Source: an uncultured bacterium
GTDB taxonomy: Bacteria > Verrucomicrobiota > Lentisphaeria > Victivallales > UBA1829
Length of the DNA: 64,000 nt
NCBI GenBank assembly: GCA_902802585.1
Contig: CADCMR010000013.1
Coordinates: 62,001-126,000, forward strand
Direction: 5' to 3'
This document shows positions 17,645 to 26,291 of this stretch, in pieces. The first letter of the stretch is position 1. Each line of letters begins with the position of its first letter. The position numbers were made by a program, and so were the translations under genes. The notes beneath the pieces were generated by a model. The model made no database searches. It saw only the letters and a list, made by a program, of their open reading frames with translations, and had not been told where the DNA came from.

Positions 17645-18682
17645 TCACCCGAACATTTCAGGCTGTTCGCCGGGACAGAGAAACGCCTTTCCGTCAGTTT
17701 TGAGGAAAAGCAGCATAAGGTCAAGGTACCGCATGAAGAGTTCGACTTCCTCCGGCTTGATTCCGCCGAGGAAGCTCCGCATGAACCGCGTGTACGATTC
17801 CGAACTCATCCGCCGTATGAAATGCCCTTTCTGCGTCAGCTTAACCAGGCGGCCATGGTCCGACTTGGACGGAGCCTGTTCCGTCAGCCCGTCCGCGCAC
17901 AGGGAATCCACGGTCTGCAACACGAGTCCGGGCTTGCATTGGAATCTTACCGCAAGATCAAGAATGGTGGGAGCCGTCTTCTTCCGACCGCGGGCGCTTC
18001 CCTTGTACGACAGGGAGAAAAGATAATTCAGGATCCGGAGTTTGCCGAGCGAGATCCTGCCACGGTGCCCGTAGAGGAACATCAGGGTCGGCATTTTCAT
18101 GTTTGTGGTAAAGTGCAGAAGATACATCCATACGGGAAGATTGTCCAGCTTCCGCGAAGCGCAGGCGACAAGACCGGGTATTTCCAAATCGGAGGCGCAC
18201 CTCGCCACGGCATGTTCGCCGCCGGTCCGGCTTTCCGCGAGGCGGACGAACAGATCCTCCACGGCGCGCATCTCCTCCGGATCGACGCCGTCCGCCTGCC
18301 GGAATGCGTCCAGCATCTTTTCAAAATGCCGGAACGGCTTGACCCGGAGATTCGTCAGCGTTTCCGTCGCATGCACCAGCCTTAATCTGGAATCCGTTTT
18401 GGACGGGACGCGGGTCAGCAATCCAATACTGACCATGGCGTCGACAGCCTGGGAAAGTGCGCCGGAAGACAACCCGGAAATGGTGATCAGGTCCTTCATC
18501 GGGGGGCAGGCGTCCGGACACTCGAAAAAGAACTGTATGATCGGGAGCTGGGCGAAATTGATGTGCTCATGCTCGATGAGGCTGTAGGATGTATTTCTCA
18601 GGATATCGGATATGTAAAACAGCTTTGTCCAGGCTTCTTTGGCTGTTGTTTCGCTGATTGGGGAAGAGTTTTGTTCTGGCAT
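17645..18682 (-). CDS. tandem double-MarR-type winged-helix regulator
   Basis: Two winged-helix units occur in one 345-aa chain. The first spans about residues 35-110: INFAQLPIIQFF, MKDLITISGLSSGALSQAVD as recognition helix, then MVSIGLLTRVPSKTDSRLR as wing. The second spans about 205-290: GKLRILNYLFSL, APTILDLAVRFQCKPGLVLQ as recognition helix, then SLCADGLTEQAPSKSDHGR as wing. In both, the wing carries the PSKxDxR arrangement of MarR proteins. Ordinary MarR proteins have about 150 aa and dimerise; this looks like a covalent pseudo-dimer from gene duplication and fusion. No ligand or target is evident. It has its own promoter and faces the LacI gene in the same direction. Confidence 0.75.
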   Translation of the reverse strand: MPEQNSSPISETTAKEAWTKLFYISDILRNTSYSLIEHEHINFAQLPIIQFFFECPDACPPMKDLITISGLSSGALSQAVDAMVSIGLLTRVPSKTDSRLRLVHATETLTNLRVKPFRHFEKMLDAFRQADGVDPEEMRAVEDLFVRLAESRTGGEHAVARCASDLEIPGLVACASRKLDNLPVWMYLLHFTTNMKMPTLMFLYGHRGRISLGKLRILNYLFSLSYKGSARGRKKTAPTILDLAVRFQCKPGLVLQTVDSLCADGLTEQAPSKSDHGRLVKLTQKGHFIRRMSSESYTRFMRSFLGGIKPEEVELFMRYLDLMLLFLKTDGKAFLCPGEQPEMFG

Positions 18683-18766
18683 GGTCGGGGGCGGTAGGTT
18701 GTTTTCAATGTGCGGATGAACTGTAATGATTCATAAGTACGAATGCATGTCCGTTTTCCGGACGCT

Positions 18767-18794
18767 ATTATATATATCTGCTTTCACGGGGCAA
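18767..18794 (-). promoter_or_regulatory. promoter of the double-MarR gene
   Basis: On the minus strand TTGCCC (18794-18789), a 16-bp spacer, then a perfect TATAAT (18772-18767). It lies about 85 bp upstream of the ATG at 18682, in an AT-rich stretch. Confidence 0.6.
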
Positions 18795-18849
18795 ATCTAA
18801 CACCGGATTTCCGTTTTCCTGTTTTTTTCTCACAAAAAGTCGGGGGGAT

Positions 18850-19044
18850 TCAGTTTTTGGAGAGGTAATACATCAAGCCGAATACCGCCGCGACGATGAG
18901 TCCCCAGATGATGATGCCGCCAATCCCCCTCATGTTCCCGTAGTTGAGGTTTGCATGCATCATCTCCGTGCGGCGGGCTTCACGTTCTTCAAAAGCCTTC
19001 TGCTCCTGTTCACGTTCTTCGGGCGTCGGTTCTTTTTTGCTCAT
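18850..19044 (-). CDS. small C-terminally anchored membrane protein
   Basis: This is a 64-residue protein. The first ~38 residues are hydrophilic and charged (EPTPEEREQEQKAFEEREAR, a likely amphipathic or coiled helix). One transmembrane helix follows, GIGGIIIWGLIVAAVFGLMY, and a short basic tail ends the chain. The layout predicts a cytoplasmic N-terminus. No family is recognised. Its ATG (19044-19042) overlaps the TGA of a short upstream frame (19041-19262) by 4 bp, ATGA, so translation may be coupled. A GGGGC-type ribosome-binding sequence precedes it. Confidence 0.55.
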   Translation of the reverse strand: MSKKEPTPEEREQEQKAFEEREARRTEMMHANLNYGNMRGIGGIIIWGLIVAAVFGLMYYLSKN

Positions 19045-19262
19045 TTGGTGCCCCTGTTGTCGGTTTTTGTCATGGAAACGGATGCGGGAACAGTCCTGCC
19101 GACTTTCCTCCCGGTGCGGGAAGCCTTTTCAGCTCGGGCGGATGCGAAAACGGACTGTTTTACAGGAGGAAGGAAACGGAACCGGTAACAATCTTTCCGG
19201 TTGAAGTGAGCCTTTATTAAAAAATAATAAAGGCTTGCTTGCTTGCTTGCTTGCTTGCTCAA
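19041..19262 (-). CDS. short leader ORF starting in a tetranucleotide repeat
   Basis: This 73-codon frame starts with ATG at 19262, runs through the AGCA repeat (giving SKQASKQAS) and ends with a TGA that overlaps the ATG of the small membrane protein. No family resemblance is seen and composition is mixed, so it may be a translated leader rather than a functional protein. A second frame (19434-19129) enters the repeat from upstream. Loss of one repeat unit would join that frame to this one. Confidence 0.25.
   Translation of the reverse strand: MSKQASKQASLYYFLIKAHFNRKDCYRFRFLPPVKQSVFASARAEKASRTGRKVGRTVPASVSMTKTDNRGTK
19210..19259. repeat. GCTT tetranucleotide repeat with adjacent inverted repeat
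   Basis: Six full GCTT units plus GCT occupy 19233-19259. Immediately to the left, GCCTTTATT (19210-19218) and AATAAAGGC (19226-19234) form a perfect 9-bp stem. Short-unit repeats of this kind slip during replication and in several pathogens switch genes on and off. Confidence 0.85.
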
Positions 19263-19698
19263 CCTTTTTCATGCGTGAATCAAGACGGTATGGAACAACG
19301 CACGGATGAATATAAGACGCAACATGAAATTCATCTTTGATCGTCTCAAATCTTGTTCTATTTTCCGTCATATTATTCAAGTCCGTCCGGGTTCGGTTGA
19401 GCAGGAGATTGCGGGGCTGTTTTCCTTCGACCATTCTTCACAATATACAGCGCTTTCACTTTTTTGCAAGCATATCTCATAAGAAAACAAAAAAACAGCA
19501 CAACGAAGAAACCCAGGACGCGGCGCCGGGAATCGGCTGCTTTCAGCCAGCCGCACTTCAATTCCTCGCATATTGCTCTATTTGCCCGGCTGCTGAACCA
19601 CCATCCGGCTGAATAGACAGATAACCTGATGTTTTTTCGGCGGCATAGCGGGAATACGCATATCCGGGACTTTCCTCTTGTGAAAACACGTTTCCGGC
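19263..19698. other. intergenic region upstream of hppA, no supported gene
   Basis: This stretch has lower GC than its surroundings. It holds only short frames without family resemblance. The one starting at ATG 19434 on the minus strand runs into the GCTT repeat. No RNA gene or further repeat is apparent. Confidence 0.4.
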
Positions 19699-19727
19699 TT
19701 GAAAAAACCCTTTATATGGGGTATTTT
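19699..19727 (+). promoter_or_regulatory. promoter of hppA
   Basis: TTGAAA at 19699-19704, 17 bp, then TATTTT at 19722-19727. The ATG at 19788 follows a CCGGAGG ribosome-binding site. Confidence 0.6.
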
Positions 19728-19787
19728 AAATAGCATTCACTCTGTTTCTTATCTCTTGTTTTTTTCAACATCCGGAGGTTTGTTCTT

Positions 19788-22133
19788 ATGTTCGGATCTA
19801 CGTCCATCTGGTGGATTGCTCCCGTCTGCTCCATCATCGCCCTTCTCGCCGCTTTCCTGTGCTACGTGCTGATGAAACGCGCCGGCACGGGCAACGAACG
19901 CATGGAGGAGATCGCCGGATACGTGCGCGACGGCGCCATGGCGTACCTGAAACAGCAGTATTCCCGCGTCGGCATCGTCTTCGCCGTCCTCTTCGTGATT
20001 TTCGCGATCCTGGCGGTCCTGAAGCTTCAGAACCCCTTCGTCCCGGTCGCGTTCCTGACGGGCGGCTTCTTCTCCGGTCTCTGCGGCTTCGTGGGCATGA
20101 AGACCGCTACGAGCGCGTCCAGCCGCACGGCGCAGGGCGCGAGCGAAAGCCTGAACCGCGGTCTGCAGGTGGCGTTCCGGTCCGGCGCGGTCATGGGGCT
20201 CGCCGTGGTCGGGTTCGGCCTCTTCGACATCACAGTGTGGTATTTCATCCTGGACCGCCTGGTCTATACGCCCGAACACATGACACAGGGGCTTTCGTTC
20301 CTCGGAATCCCGCTCGTCGCGCCCGGATTCGACGTCTCGCACAAGTTCGTCGAGATCACGACCACGATGCTGACTTTCGGCATGGGCGCGTCCACGCAGG
20401 CGCTTTTCGCCCGCGTCGGCGGCGGCATCTACACGAAGGCGGCTGACGTCGGCGCGGACCTCGTCGGCAAGGTCGAGGCGGGCATCCCCGAGGACGATCC
20501 GCGCAACCCCGCCACCATCGCGGACAACGTGGGCGACAACGTCGGCGATGTCGCGGGCATGGGCGCGGATCTCTACGAATCCTACTGCGGCTCCATTCTC
20601 TCCACCGCCGCCCTCGGCGCGGCCATCCCCGCCGCGATGAAGACCACCTGCGGCTCCATCCTCTCCACCGCCGACCTCGGCGCTGCCATCCCCGCCGCCA
20701 TGAAGACCACGGTCGCCTACGTGAACGCCCCGATGATCGTCGCGGGCATCGGCGTGGTGCTGTCGCTGATCGGCATCTTCGCGGTGCGCTGCAAGGAAGG
20801 CGCGAGCATGGGCACGCTCCTGCGCGCGCTGCGCCTCGGCACCTGGGGCAGCTCCGTCCTGATCGTAGTCGCGTGCGCCGTGCTGGCGGGATGCGGCATC
20901 CTCACATGGGGCGTGTTCGGCGCGATCGTCTCCGGCCTGATCGCCGGCGTGGTGATCGGCTACAGCACGGAATACTACACCTCAGACGAATACAAGCCGA
21001 CCAAGGAACTCGCCGCGCAGGCGCAGATGGGCCCCGCCCCGACCATCATCTACGGCCTCTCCCTCGGCATGCTCTCCGCCGCGATCCCGGTCGTCGCGAC
21101 CGTCGCCGCAATCATCAGCTCGTTCGCCTTCGCGGGCGGCTTCACGCAGGGCACGATCTTCGGCCTGTACGGCATCGGGTTCGCCGCCGTCGGCATGCTC
21201 GCCACGCTCGGCATCACCCTCGCCACGGACGCCTACGGACCGATCGCCGACAACGCCGGCGGCAACGCCGAGATGTCCTCGCTCCCGCCGCACGTCCGCG
21301 AACGCACCGACGCCCTCGACATGCTCGGAAACACCACGGCCGCCACGGGCAAGGGGTTCGCCATCGGATCAGCCGCGCTCACCGCTATGGCGTTGCTCGC
21401 CGCCGAGATCCAGGAGATCGAAATCTGGGGCGGCAAGTTCAACGCGTTCCCGATGGAGGTCAAAGCGAGGCTTCTGATGGATTCCGACCACTTCGCCATC
21501 CTCGTCGATTTCTTCAAGATCAACATCATGAACCCGCTCTTCCTCTGCGGATGCTTCCTCGGAGCCATGATGGCGTTCGTCTTCTGCGCGCTCACCATGA
21601 AGGCAGTCGGACGCGCCGCCGGTCGCATGGTCGAGGAGGTCCGCCGCCAGTTCCGCACCATCCCCGGCATCATGGACGGTACCGGCAAGCCCGACTATAC
21701 CCGCTGTGTGGCGATCTCCACCAAGGGCGCGCAGCACGAGATGATGCTCCCCGCGCTCCTCGCCATCATCATCCCGGTCGCCACCGGACTGGTCCTCGGC
21801 GTGCCCGGCATCATGGGTCTGCTCATCGGCGGCCTCACCTGCGGATTCTCCCTCGCCTGCATGCTGAACAACGCCGGCGGCGCGTGGGACAATGCCAAGA
21901 AGCACATCGAAAAAGGCAATTTCGGCGGCAAGAAGCTCCCGGACGGCACCAAGAACCCGGTCCACGGCGCCGCGGTCATCGGCGATACCGTCGGCGACCC
22001 CTGCAAGGACACCAGTGGTCCCGCCCTGAACATCCTCGTGAAGCTCATGAGCATGGTCGCCGTCGTCTTCACCCCGCTCTTCATCAAGGTCGCACCCGTC
22101 CTTCAGGAATGGCTCGGCCTCATCCATAAATAA
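19788..22133 (+). CDS. hppA: membrane-bound pyrophosphatase, K+-dependent type
   Basis: This polytopic inner-membrane enzyme couples pyrophosphate hydrolysis to H+ and/or Na+ export. The catalytic block [19 protein letters not shown], then [18 protein letters not shown], lies near residues 218-257, and the C-terminal [18 protein letters not shown] is conserved. The potassium determinant reads [10 protein letters not shown] (about 514-523); Ala at this position (Lys in K+-independent enzymes) predicts K+ dependence, which in known enzymes goes with Na+ or H+ pumping. The ion cannot be settled by eye. Just after the catalytic loop, a 21-residue segment is present twice in tandem (see repeat). 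The length is 781 aa. The gene is monocistronic with its own promoter and terminator. Confidence 0.93.
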   Translation: MFGSTSIWWIAPVCSIIALLAAFLCYVLMKRAGTGNERMEEIAGYVRDGAMAYLKQQYSRVGIVFAVLFVIFAILAVLKLQNPFVPVAFLTGGFFSGLCGFVGMKTATSASSRTAQGASESLNRGLQVAFRSGAVMGLAVVGFGLFDITVWYFILDRLVYTPEHMTQGLSFLGIPLVAPGFDVSHKFVEITTTMLTFGMGASTQALFARVGGGIYTKAADVGADLVGKVEAGIPEDDPRNPATIADNVGDNVGDVAGMGADLYESYCGSILSTAALGAAIPAAMKTTCGSILSTADLGAAIPAAMKTTVAYVNAPMIVAGIGVVLSLIGIFAVRCKEGASMGTLLRALRLGTWGSSVLIVVACAVLAGCGILTWGVFGAIVSGLIAGVVIGYSTEYYTSDEYKPTKELAAQAQMGPAPTIIYGLSLGMLSAAIPVVATVAAIISSFAFAGGFTQGTIFGLYGIGFAAVGMLATLGITLATDAYGPIADNAGGNAEMSSLPPHVRERTDALDMLGNTTAATGKGFAIGSAALTAMALLAAEIQEIEIWGGKFNAFPMEVKARLLMDSDHFAILVDFFKINIMNPLFLCGCFLGAMMAFVFCALTMKAVGRAAGRMVEEVRRQFRTIPGIMDGTGKPDYTRCVAISTKGAQHEMMLPALLAIIIPVATGLVLGVPGIMGLLIGGLTCGFSLACMLNNAGGAWDNAKKHIEKGNFGGKKLPDGTKNPVHGAAVIGDTVGDPCKDTSGPALNILVKLMSMVAVVFTPLFIKVAPVLQEWLGLIHK
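20587..20712 (+). repeat. 63-bp in-frame tandem duplication inside hppA
   Basis: Copy 1 is 20587-20649 and copy 2 is 20650-20712. They differ at about 5 of 63 positions, changing one residue (STAALG to STADLG). Each copy encodes 21 residues ending [10 protein letters not shown]. The unit follows the GADLYESY segment, at the start of a membrane helix. Confidence 0.9.
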
Positions 22134-22171
22134 GCGCCGCGTTCAGATTTTCCGAATTCGCTTCTCTTTCG

Positions 22172-22204
22172 CCCTCCGGTGATATGACCGGGGGGTCTTT
22201 TGTA
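22172..22204 (+). terminator. intrinsic terminator of hppA
   Basis: CCCTCCGGT (22172-22180) pairs with ACCGGGGGG (22187-22195), with one G-U pair, followed by TCTTTTGTAT. It lies about 40 bp after the hppA stop. Confidence 0.8.
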
Positions 22205-22255
22205 TATTGGCTTGAGACAGTTAGACCGATCCGGCGTTCCAGACAATACGCGAAA

Positions 22256-22289
22256 AAGGCTCCCGCCGCGGGAACGGAGGGAGCCTGAA
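22256..22289 (-). terminator. terminator repeat, copy 1 (after the AT-rich gene)
   Basis: A 34-bp element has the stem GGCTCCC (22258-22264) and GGGAGCC (22279-22285). Read on the minus strand, it is followed by TTTTTCG, so it ends transcripts of the gene at 22312-23247. It matches copy 2 at 23386-23419 in 32 of 34 positions and the same orientation. Confidence 0.75.
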
Positions 22290-22311
22290 CTGTTAAAAAA
22301 ACTCCAGTTGA

Positions 22312-23247
22312 TTATTGGTTTGTTTTGCCTTGGATGTCAGTTTTCTTTTTTATAGGACCTAACGATTGCTTATTATTGCTGTCCAATATAATAACAGCAA
22401 GAGCTTTCTTCCGTTTAGGGGAAGGTTGCGACAGGAAAGGCGATTTCTTCTTCCCCTTGCTTATTGTTTGAGATTCCTTCTTTGCCTTACGGCTCTCACC
22501 TATTTTAAGGCAGTACCATAAAATGTGATCAAACGCATTCCTGGATATTTTGTCATGTTTCCTTGCAAGAATCTTATCTATAATTATTTGATAGTTTTTA
22601 TAATACTGTGCGGGAGATTCTTTTGTCGATTCTTTATCATAGCGAGGAATTTTTTCCTTATTCTTCCTATAGTCCGAAATGGTATTTATTACATTGTTGT
22701 CATAGATTGAGTAGTTATCCTGATACTTTTTTTCTTTTTCTTCATCAAACAAATAAAAGCACATATAATGGCAAAACTTTGTCGCAAAAGAAAAGTTTGC
22801 GCGTTTATCTTGCTTTGTTTCCCTTGCTAGAATGTCAATCAGCTCGTATTCCCCATTATCATTTTTAAGCATTTTGAGCAAATCATCCTTAGGAATGCCA
22901 ACAATGATATCTCTGAGGTCATCCATATCATTCGTACTCATTCGCGTTGAGTTCTCAGAGTTAATACGTCCAATAATGTTCCTTATATGTTCGCCGTCTT
23001 TGTAAAGCCTCTCATCTGTTTTCAATTTTTTAATTAAACTCATTGCACATTTGTCGTTTTCTTCATTTGTGGTTTTTCCATATCTTGGATTAAAACGAAT
23101 CAATGCTTCGATTTTTGTTGCATTATCCTCTGTCAGGCGAACATGCCCCTTTTTATCTTTTTTGATGAATCTGTCCAAATACTCTTCGACACGTTTGCGT
23201 TCCCGTTGAATTAATGTCTCATTCGTTTTTTTCGATTGTCCGCGCAT
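22312..23247 (-). CDS. AT-rich orphan gene, unknown; possible defence gene
   Basis: This 311-aa protein is Lys/Asp/Glu/Asn-rich, and its gene is strikingly AT-rich compared with every neighbour, which points to recent transfer. It is predicted all-helical, with no signal peptide or membrane segment. A central block FSFATKFCHYMCFYLF followed by YSIYDNNVINTISDY resembles the 'ASKYxHF...PIYDSxV' pattern I associate with uncharacterised helical proteins of accessory regions; I hold this loosely. The C-terminal 60 residues are strongly basic (KGKKKSPFL, SPKRKKA), suggesting nucleic-acid binding. The start ATG has an AAGGAGAAAG-type ribosome-binding site. The gene sits alone between two copies of the same terminator. 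I do not assign a function. Confidence 0.6.
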   Translation of the reverse strand: MRGQSKKTNETLIQRERKRVEEYLDRFIKKDKKGHVRLTEDNATKIEALIRFNPRYGKTTNEENDKCAMSLIKKLKTDERLYKDGEHIRNIIGRINSENSTRMSTNDMDDLRDIIVGIPKDDLLKMLKNDNGEYELIDILARETKQDKRANFSFATKFCHYMCFYLFDEEKEKKYQDNYSIYDNNVINTISDYRKNKEKIPRYDKESTKESPAQYYKNYQIIIDKILARKHDKISRNAFDHILWYCLKIGESRKAKKESQTISKGKKKSPFLSQPSPKRKKALAVIILDSNNKQSLGPIKKKTDIQGKTNQ

Positions 23248-23385
23248 TTTGTCTTTCTCCTTAGTTGATGTTTTGTCTTACTACAAGGGCATAGTTCTAA
23301 TGAAATAATATGCTGTCGTTTTGCGCTTTTTCAAGACAGGATCGAAAAATAATAAATCAAAACCAGAAAATATACATACAAAAGG

Positions 23386-23419
23386 AAGGCTCCCGCCACG
23401 GAAACGGAGGGAGCCTGAA
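23386..23419 (-). terminator. terminator repeat, copy 2 (after valS)
   Basis: This has the same stem, GGCTCCC/GGGAGCC, as copy 1. On the minus strand it is followed by TTCCTTTTGT, 36 bp after the valS stop, so it serves as the valS terminator. The distance from copy 1 is 1,130 bp. Confidence 0.8.
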
Positions 23420-23454
23420 TCTTTTGAGCTGTTTGTGCAGAACCGGGAAGAAGA

Positions 23455-26115
23455 TCAGCCTTTGAAGGCGGCGAGGGATTCCTCGACGCGGGCGAGTTTG
23501 TCCTTCAGGTCGGCGAGCTGCGTCTTCACATCCTCGACGACTTTCGCCGGGGCGCGGCTGACGAACTTCTCGTTGTTAAGCTTCGCCTCCGCCGCCTTGA
23601 TCCAGCCGGTAAGCTCGGCTTTCTGCTTCGTGAGTTTCTCGCGTTCCGCGGCGGGATCCACGAGGCCCTTCAGCGGCAGGAAGATCGCGCCTGCGTCGCA
23701 GACAATGGACGGTGCGGGCGTGCCGTCTTCGCTGGCGTAGTTTTCCAGCGAGATGCTGATGAGGGAGGCGTTCAGCATGGCTGTGAGGGAATCCATCTGT
23801 TCGCAGAGGGAATCCAGGATCTCCTGCGAGGCGGCGCGGATGTGGTACTCGATGCGCTTGCCGGGGGCGATGTTGTTCGAAAGACGCAGGTTGCGGCCGG
23901 CGGAGATGAGTGCGTATTTGTCGGCGGTCATCTCGGAGATCTTGTCGGCGTCTGCCGGAAGCTTGAGGTCGGCTTCCGGGAACGCCGCGGTCATGATGGA
24001 TTCGCCGTCGGCAAGGAATCCCATGCGGTGGGCGAGCTCCTCGGTAATGAACGGCATGAAGGGATGCAGGAGGCGGAGGAGCTTCCAGAGCGCGTAGTCC
24101 AGCACGGCGAGCGCCTGCTGCTTCGCGGCTTCGTCGGCGTTGAAGCGCGGCTTGCACGCCTCGATGAACCAGTCGCAGAAGTTGTTCCAGACCAGCTCGT
24201 AGATGTCGTGCGCGGCGGAGTGGAACCGGAACTCGCGGAGGGAGGTGTTCACGTCGGCACACGCCTTTTCGAGCGTGTTGAGCATGTGGATTTCGTCCTG
24301 CGTGAGCTTTTCGACCGGGATCGCGAGCTTGTCGAACGATGCGGAGACGGGTCCCTGCATGGTGCGGAAGCGGCAGGCGTTCCAGAGCTTGTTCGCGAAA
24401 TTGCGACCGAGCTCGCACTTCTCATTGGAGTAGCGGATGTCCATGCCGACGGGCGCGATGTAGACGATGGAGAAGCGGAGGGCGTCGGCGCCATAGGTCT
24501 CGATGACCTTCAGCGGGTCGGGCGAATTGCCGAGCGACTTGCTGAGCTTGCGCCCGAGCTCGTCACGGATGATGCTGGTGAAGTAGACGTTGCGGAACGG
24601 CAGGTCGCCTTTGAACTCGTATCCCGCCATAATCATGCGCGCGACCCAGAAGAAGATGATGTCCGGACCGGTCACGAGGTCGTTGGTCGGGTAGAAATAC
24701 TTGAGCTCGGCGGTGTCCTCCGGCCAGCCCATGATGGAGAAGGGCCAGAGCCAGGAGCTGAACCAGGTGTCGAGCACGTCCTCCTCCTGGTACCAGCCGT
24801 CGCCTTCGGGCGGATTCACGCCAACATAGACCTCGCGCTTCTCGTCGTTCACGTCGCCGCGGTACCAGGCGGGGATGCGGTGCCCCCACCAGATCTGGCG
24901 GCTGATGCACCAGTCCTGGATGTTCTCCATCCAGTGGAAATAGGTCTTCGCCCAGCGGTCGGGGTAGAACTTGATCGCGCCGGAACGGACGGCTTCAATG
25001 GCGGGCTTGGCGAGCTCGTCCATGCGGACAAACCACTGGTCGCTGAGGAGTGTTTCAATCTCCACGCCGCCGCGCTCGGAGAAGCCGACGTTGTGGACGA
25101 TGTCCTCAATCTTTTCGAGGAGACCAAGGCTTTCCATCTCCGCAACGCACTGCTTGCGGCATTCGTAGCGGTCGAGACCGGCGTATTTGCCGCACTGGGC
25201 GTTCATGGAGCCGTCGCGGTTCATGACGTTGATGAATTCGAGGTTGTGGCGCTTGCCGACCTGGTAGTCGTTCGGGTCGTGCGCGGGCGTGATCTTCACG
25301 CAGCCAGTCCCCTTTTCCGGATCGGCGTGCTCGTCCTCGATGATCGGGATCTTCCGGTCGGTGAGCGGCAGGTTCACGGTCTTGCCGACGAGGTGCTTGT
25401 AGCGCGGATCGCCGGGCGGGACGGCGACGGCGGTGTCGCCGAACATGGTCTCGGGACGCGTGGTGGCGACGACGAGGTATCCGGAGCCGTCGGTGAGCGG
25501 ATAGCGGAAATGCCAGAACTTGCCCTTGACTTCCTTGTAGATGACTTCCTCGTCGGAAAGCGCGCTCTGGGCGGCGGGGCACCAGTTCACCATGCGCTTG
25601 CCGCGGTAGATGTAGCCTTTTTCATAGAGCTGGACGAAAACCTTGCGGACGGCGGCGCTGAGCCCCTCGTCCATGGTGAAGCGCTCGCGGTCCCAGTCGC
25701 AGGACGTGCCGAGCTTGCGGAGCTGCCTGATGATGGTGCCGCCGTAGAGTTTCTTCCATTCCCAGACGCGTTCGATGAACTTCTCGCGTCCGAGCGTGCG
25801 GCGGTCGATGCCTTCCTTCTCGCGGAGGACCTTGTCTACCTTGCTCTCGGTGGCGATGCCGGCGTGGTCGGTGCCGGGAAACCAGCAGACTTCCTCGCCC
25901 ATCATGCGGTGCCAGCGAATGAGGATGTCCTGGAGCGTGTTGTTCAGGACGTGGCCCATGGTGAGGATGCCGGTCACGTTCGGCGGCGGGATGACAATGG
26001 AATAGGGCTTCTTGTCGGGATTGGGTTCGCCGTGGAAGCGCTTGTTCGCCTCCCACTCGGCGTACCATTTCTCTTCGATTTCGGCGGGCAGATATGCTTT
26101 CGGCATTTCCGGCAT
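23455..26115 (-). CDS. valS: valyl-tRNA synthetase
   Basis: ValRS is a class Ia synthetase that charges tRNA-Val and edits misactivated Thr. The ATP-binding HIGH motif appears as PPPNVTGILTMGH (residues 43-55), the KMSKS loop as GRKLSKSLGNS near residue 525, and the editing (CP1) domain contains TTRPETMFGDTAVAV. The C-terminal tRNA-binding coiled coil (VDPAAEREKLTKQKAEL) is complete. The length of 886 aa is normal. An extended -10 (TGCTATATT, 26176-26168 on the minus strand) lies upstream with no clear -35. It is divergent from rpoN. Confidence 0.97.
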   Translation of the reverse strand: MPEMPKAYLPAEIEEKWYAEWEANKRFHGEPNPDKKPYSIVIPPPNVTGILTMGHVLNNTLQDILIRWHRMMGEEVCWFPGTDHAGIATESKVDKVLREKEGIDRRTLGREKFIERVWEWKKLYGGTIIRQLRKLGTSCDWDRERFTMDEGLSAAVRKVFVQLYEKGYIYRGKRMVNWCPAAQSALSDEEVIYKEVKGKFWHFRYPLTDGSGYLVVATTRPETMFGDTAVAVPPGDPRYKHLVGKTVNLPLTDRKIPIIEDEHADPEKGTGCVKITPAHDPNDYQVGKRHNLEFINVMNRDGSMNAQCGKYAGLDRYECRKQCVAEMESLGLLEKIEDIVHNVGFSERGGVEIETLLSDQWFVRMDELAKPAIEAVRSGAIKFYPDRWAKTYFHWMENIQDWCISRQIWWGHRIPAWYRGDVNDEKREVYVGVNPPEGDGWYQEEDVLDTWFSSWLWPFSIMGWPEDTAELKYFYPTNDLVTGPDIIFFWVARMIMAGYEFKGDLPFRNVYFTSIIRDELGRKLSKSLGNSPDPLKVIETYGADALRFSIVYIAPVGMDIRYSNEKCELGRNFANKLWNACRFRTMQGPVSASFDKLAIPVEKLTQDEIHMLNTLEKACADVNTSLREFRFHSAAHDIYELVWNNFCDWFIEACKPRFNADEAAKQQALAVLDYALWKLLRLLHPFMPFITEELAHRMGFLADGESIMTAAFPEADLKLPADADKISEMTADKYALISAGRNLRLSNNIAPGKRIEYHIRAASQEILDSLCEQMDSLTAMLNASLISISLENYASEDGTPAPSIVCDAGAIFLPLKGLVDPAAEREKLTKQKAELTGWIKAAEAKLNNEKFVSRAPAKVVEDVKTQLADLKDKLARVEESLAAFKG

Positions 26116-26226
26116 GATGACGGTCTCCTGGGTAGTATCCTTGATTCAAAAATAAAAGTCAAAACATAATATAGCACGGTTTCAGACATTTTCCTATAAA
26201 ATAATGCGAAAACCGGCGTCTTTTTT

Positions 26227-26255
26227 TTGAAAAAACGGCGTTTCGGGGATATAGT
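26227..26255 (+). promoter_or_regulatory. promoter of rpoN
   Basis: TTGAAA at 26227-26232, 17 bp, then TATAGT at 26250-26255. Transcription would start near 26262. That excludes the in-frame ATG at 26256, which abuts the -10, and supports ATG 26292. Confidence 0.7.
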
Positions 26256-26291
26256 ATGAAGATATTATTCTTTCATCCGGGAAAAAACACA

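Noticed and set aside
19337..19612. Short plus-strand frame between the GCTT repeat and hppA
   Set aside because: No ribosome-binding site, no family resemblance, and composition like intergenic DNA.
23842..26169. A 775-codon plus-strand frame across valS
   Set aside because: It is the antisense shadow of valS.
26256..26291. Earlier rpoN start at ATG 26256
   Set aside because: That ATG abuts the -10 box TATAGT (26250-26255), upstream of the expected transcription start.
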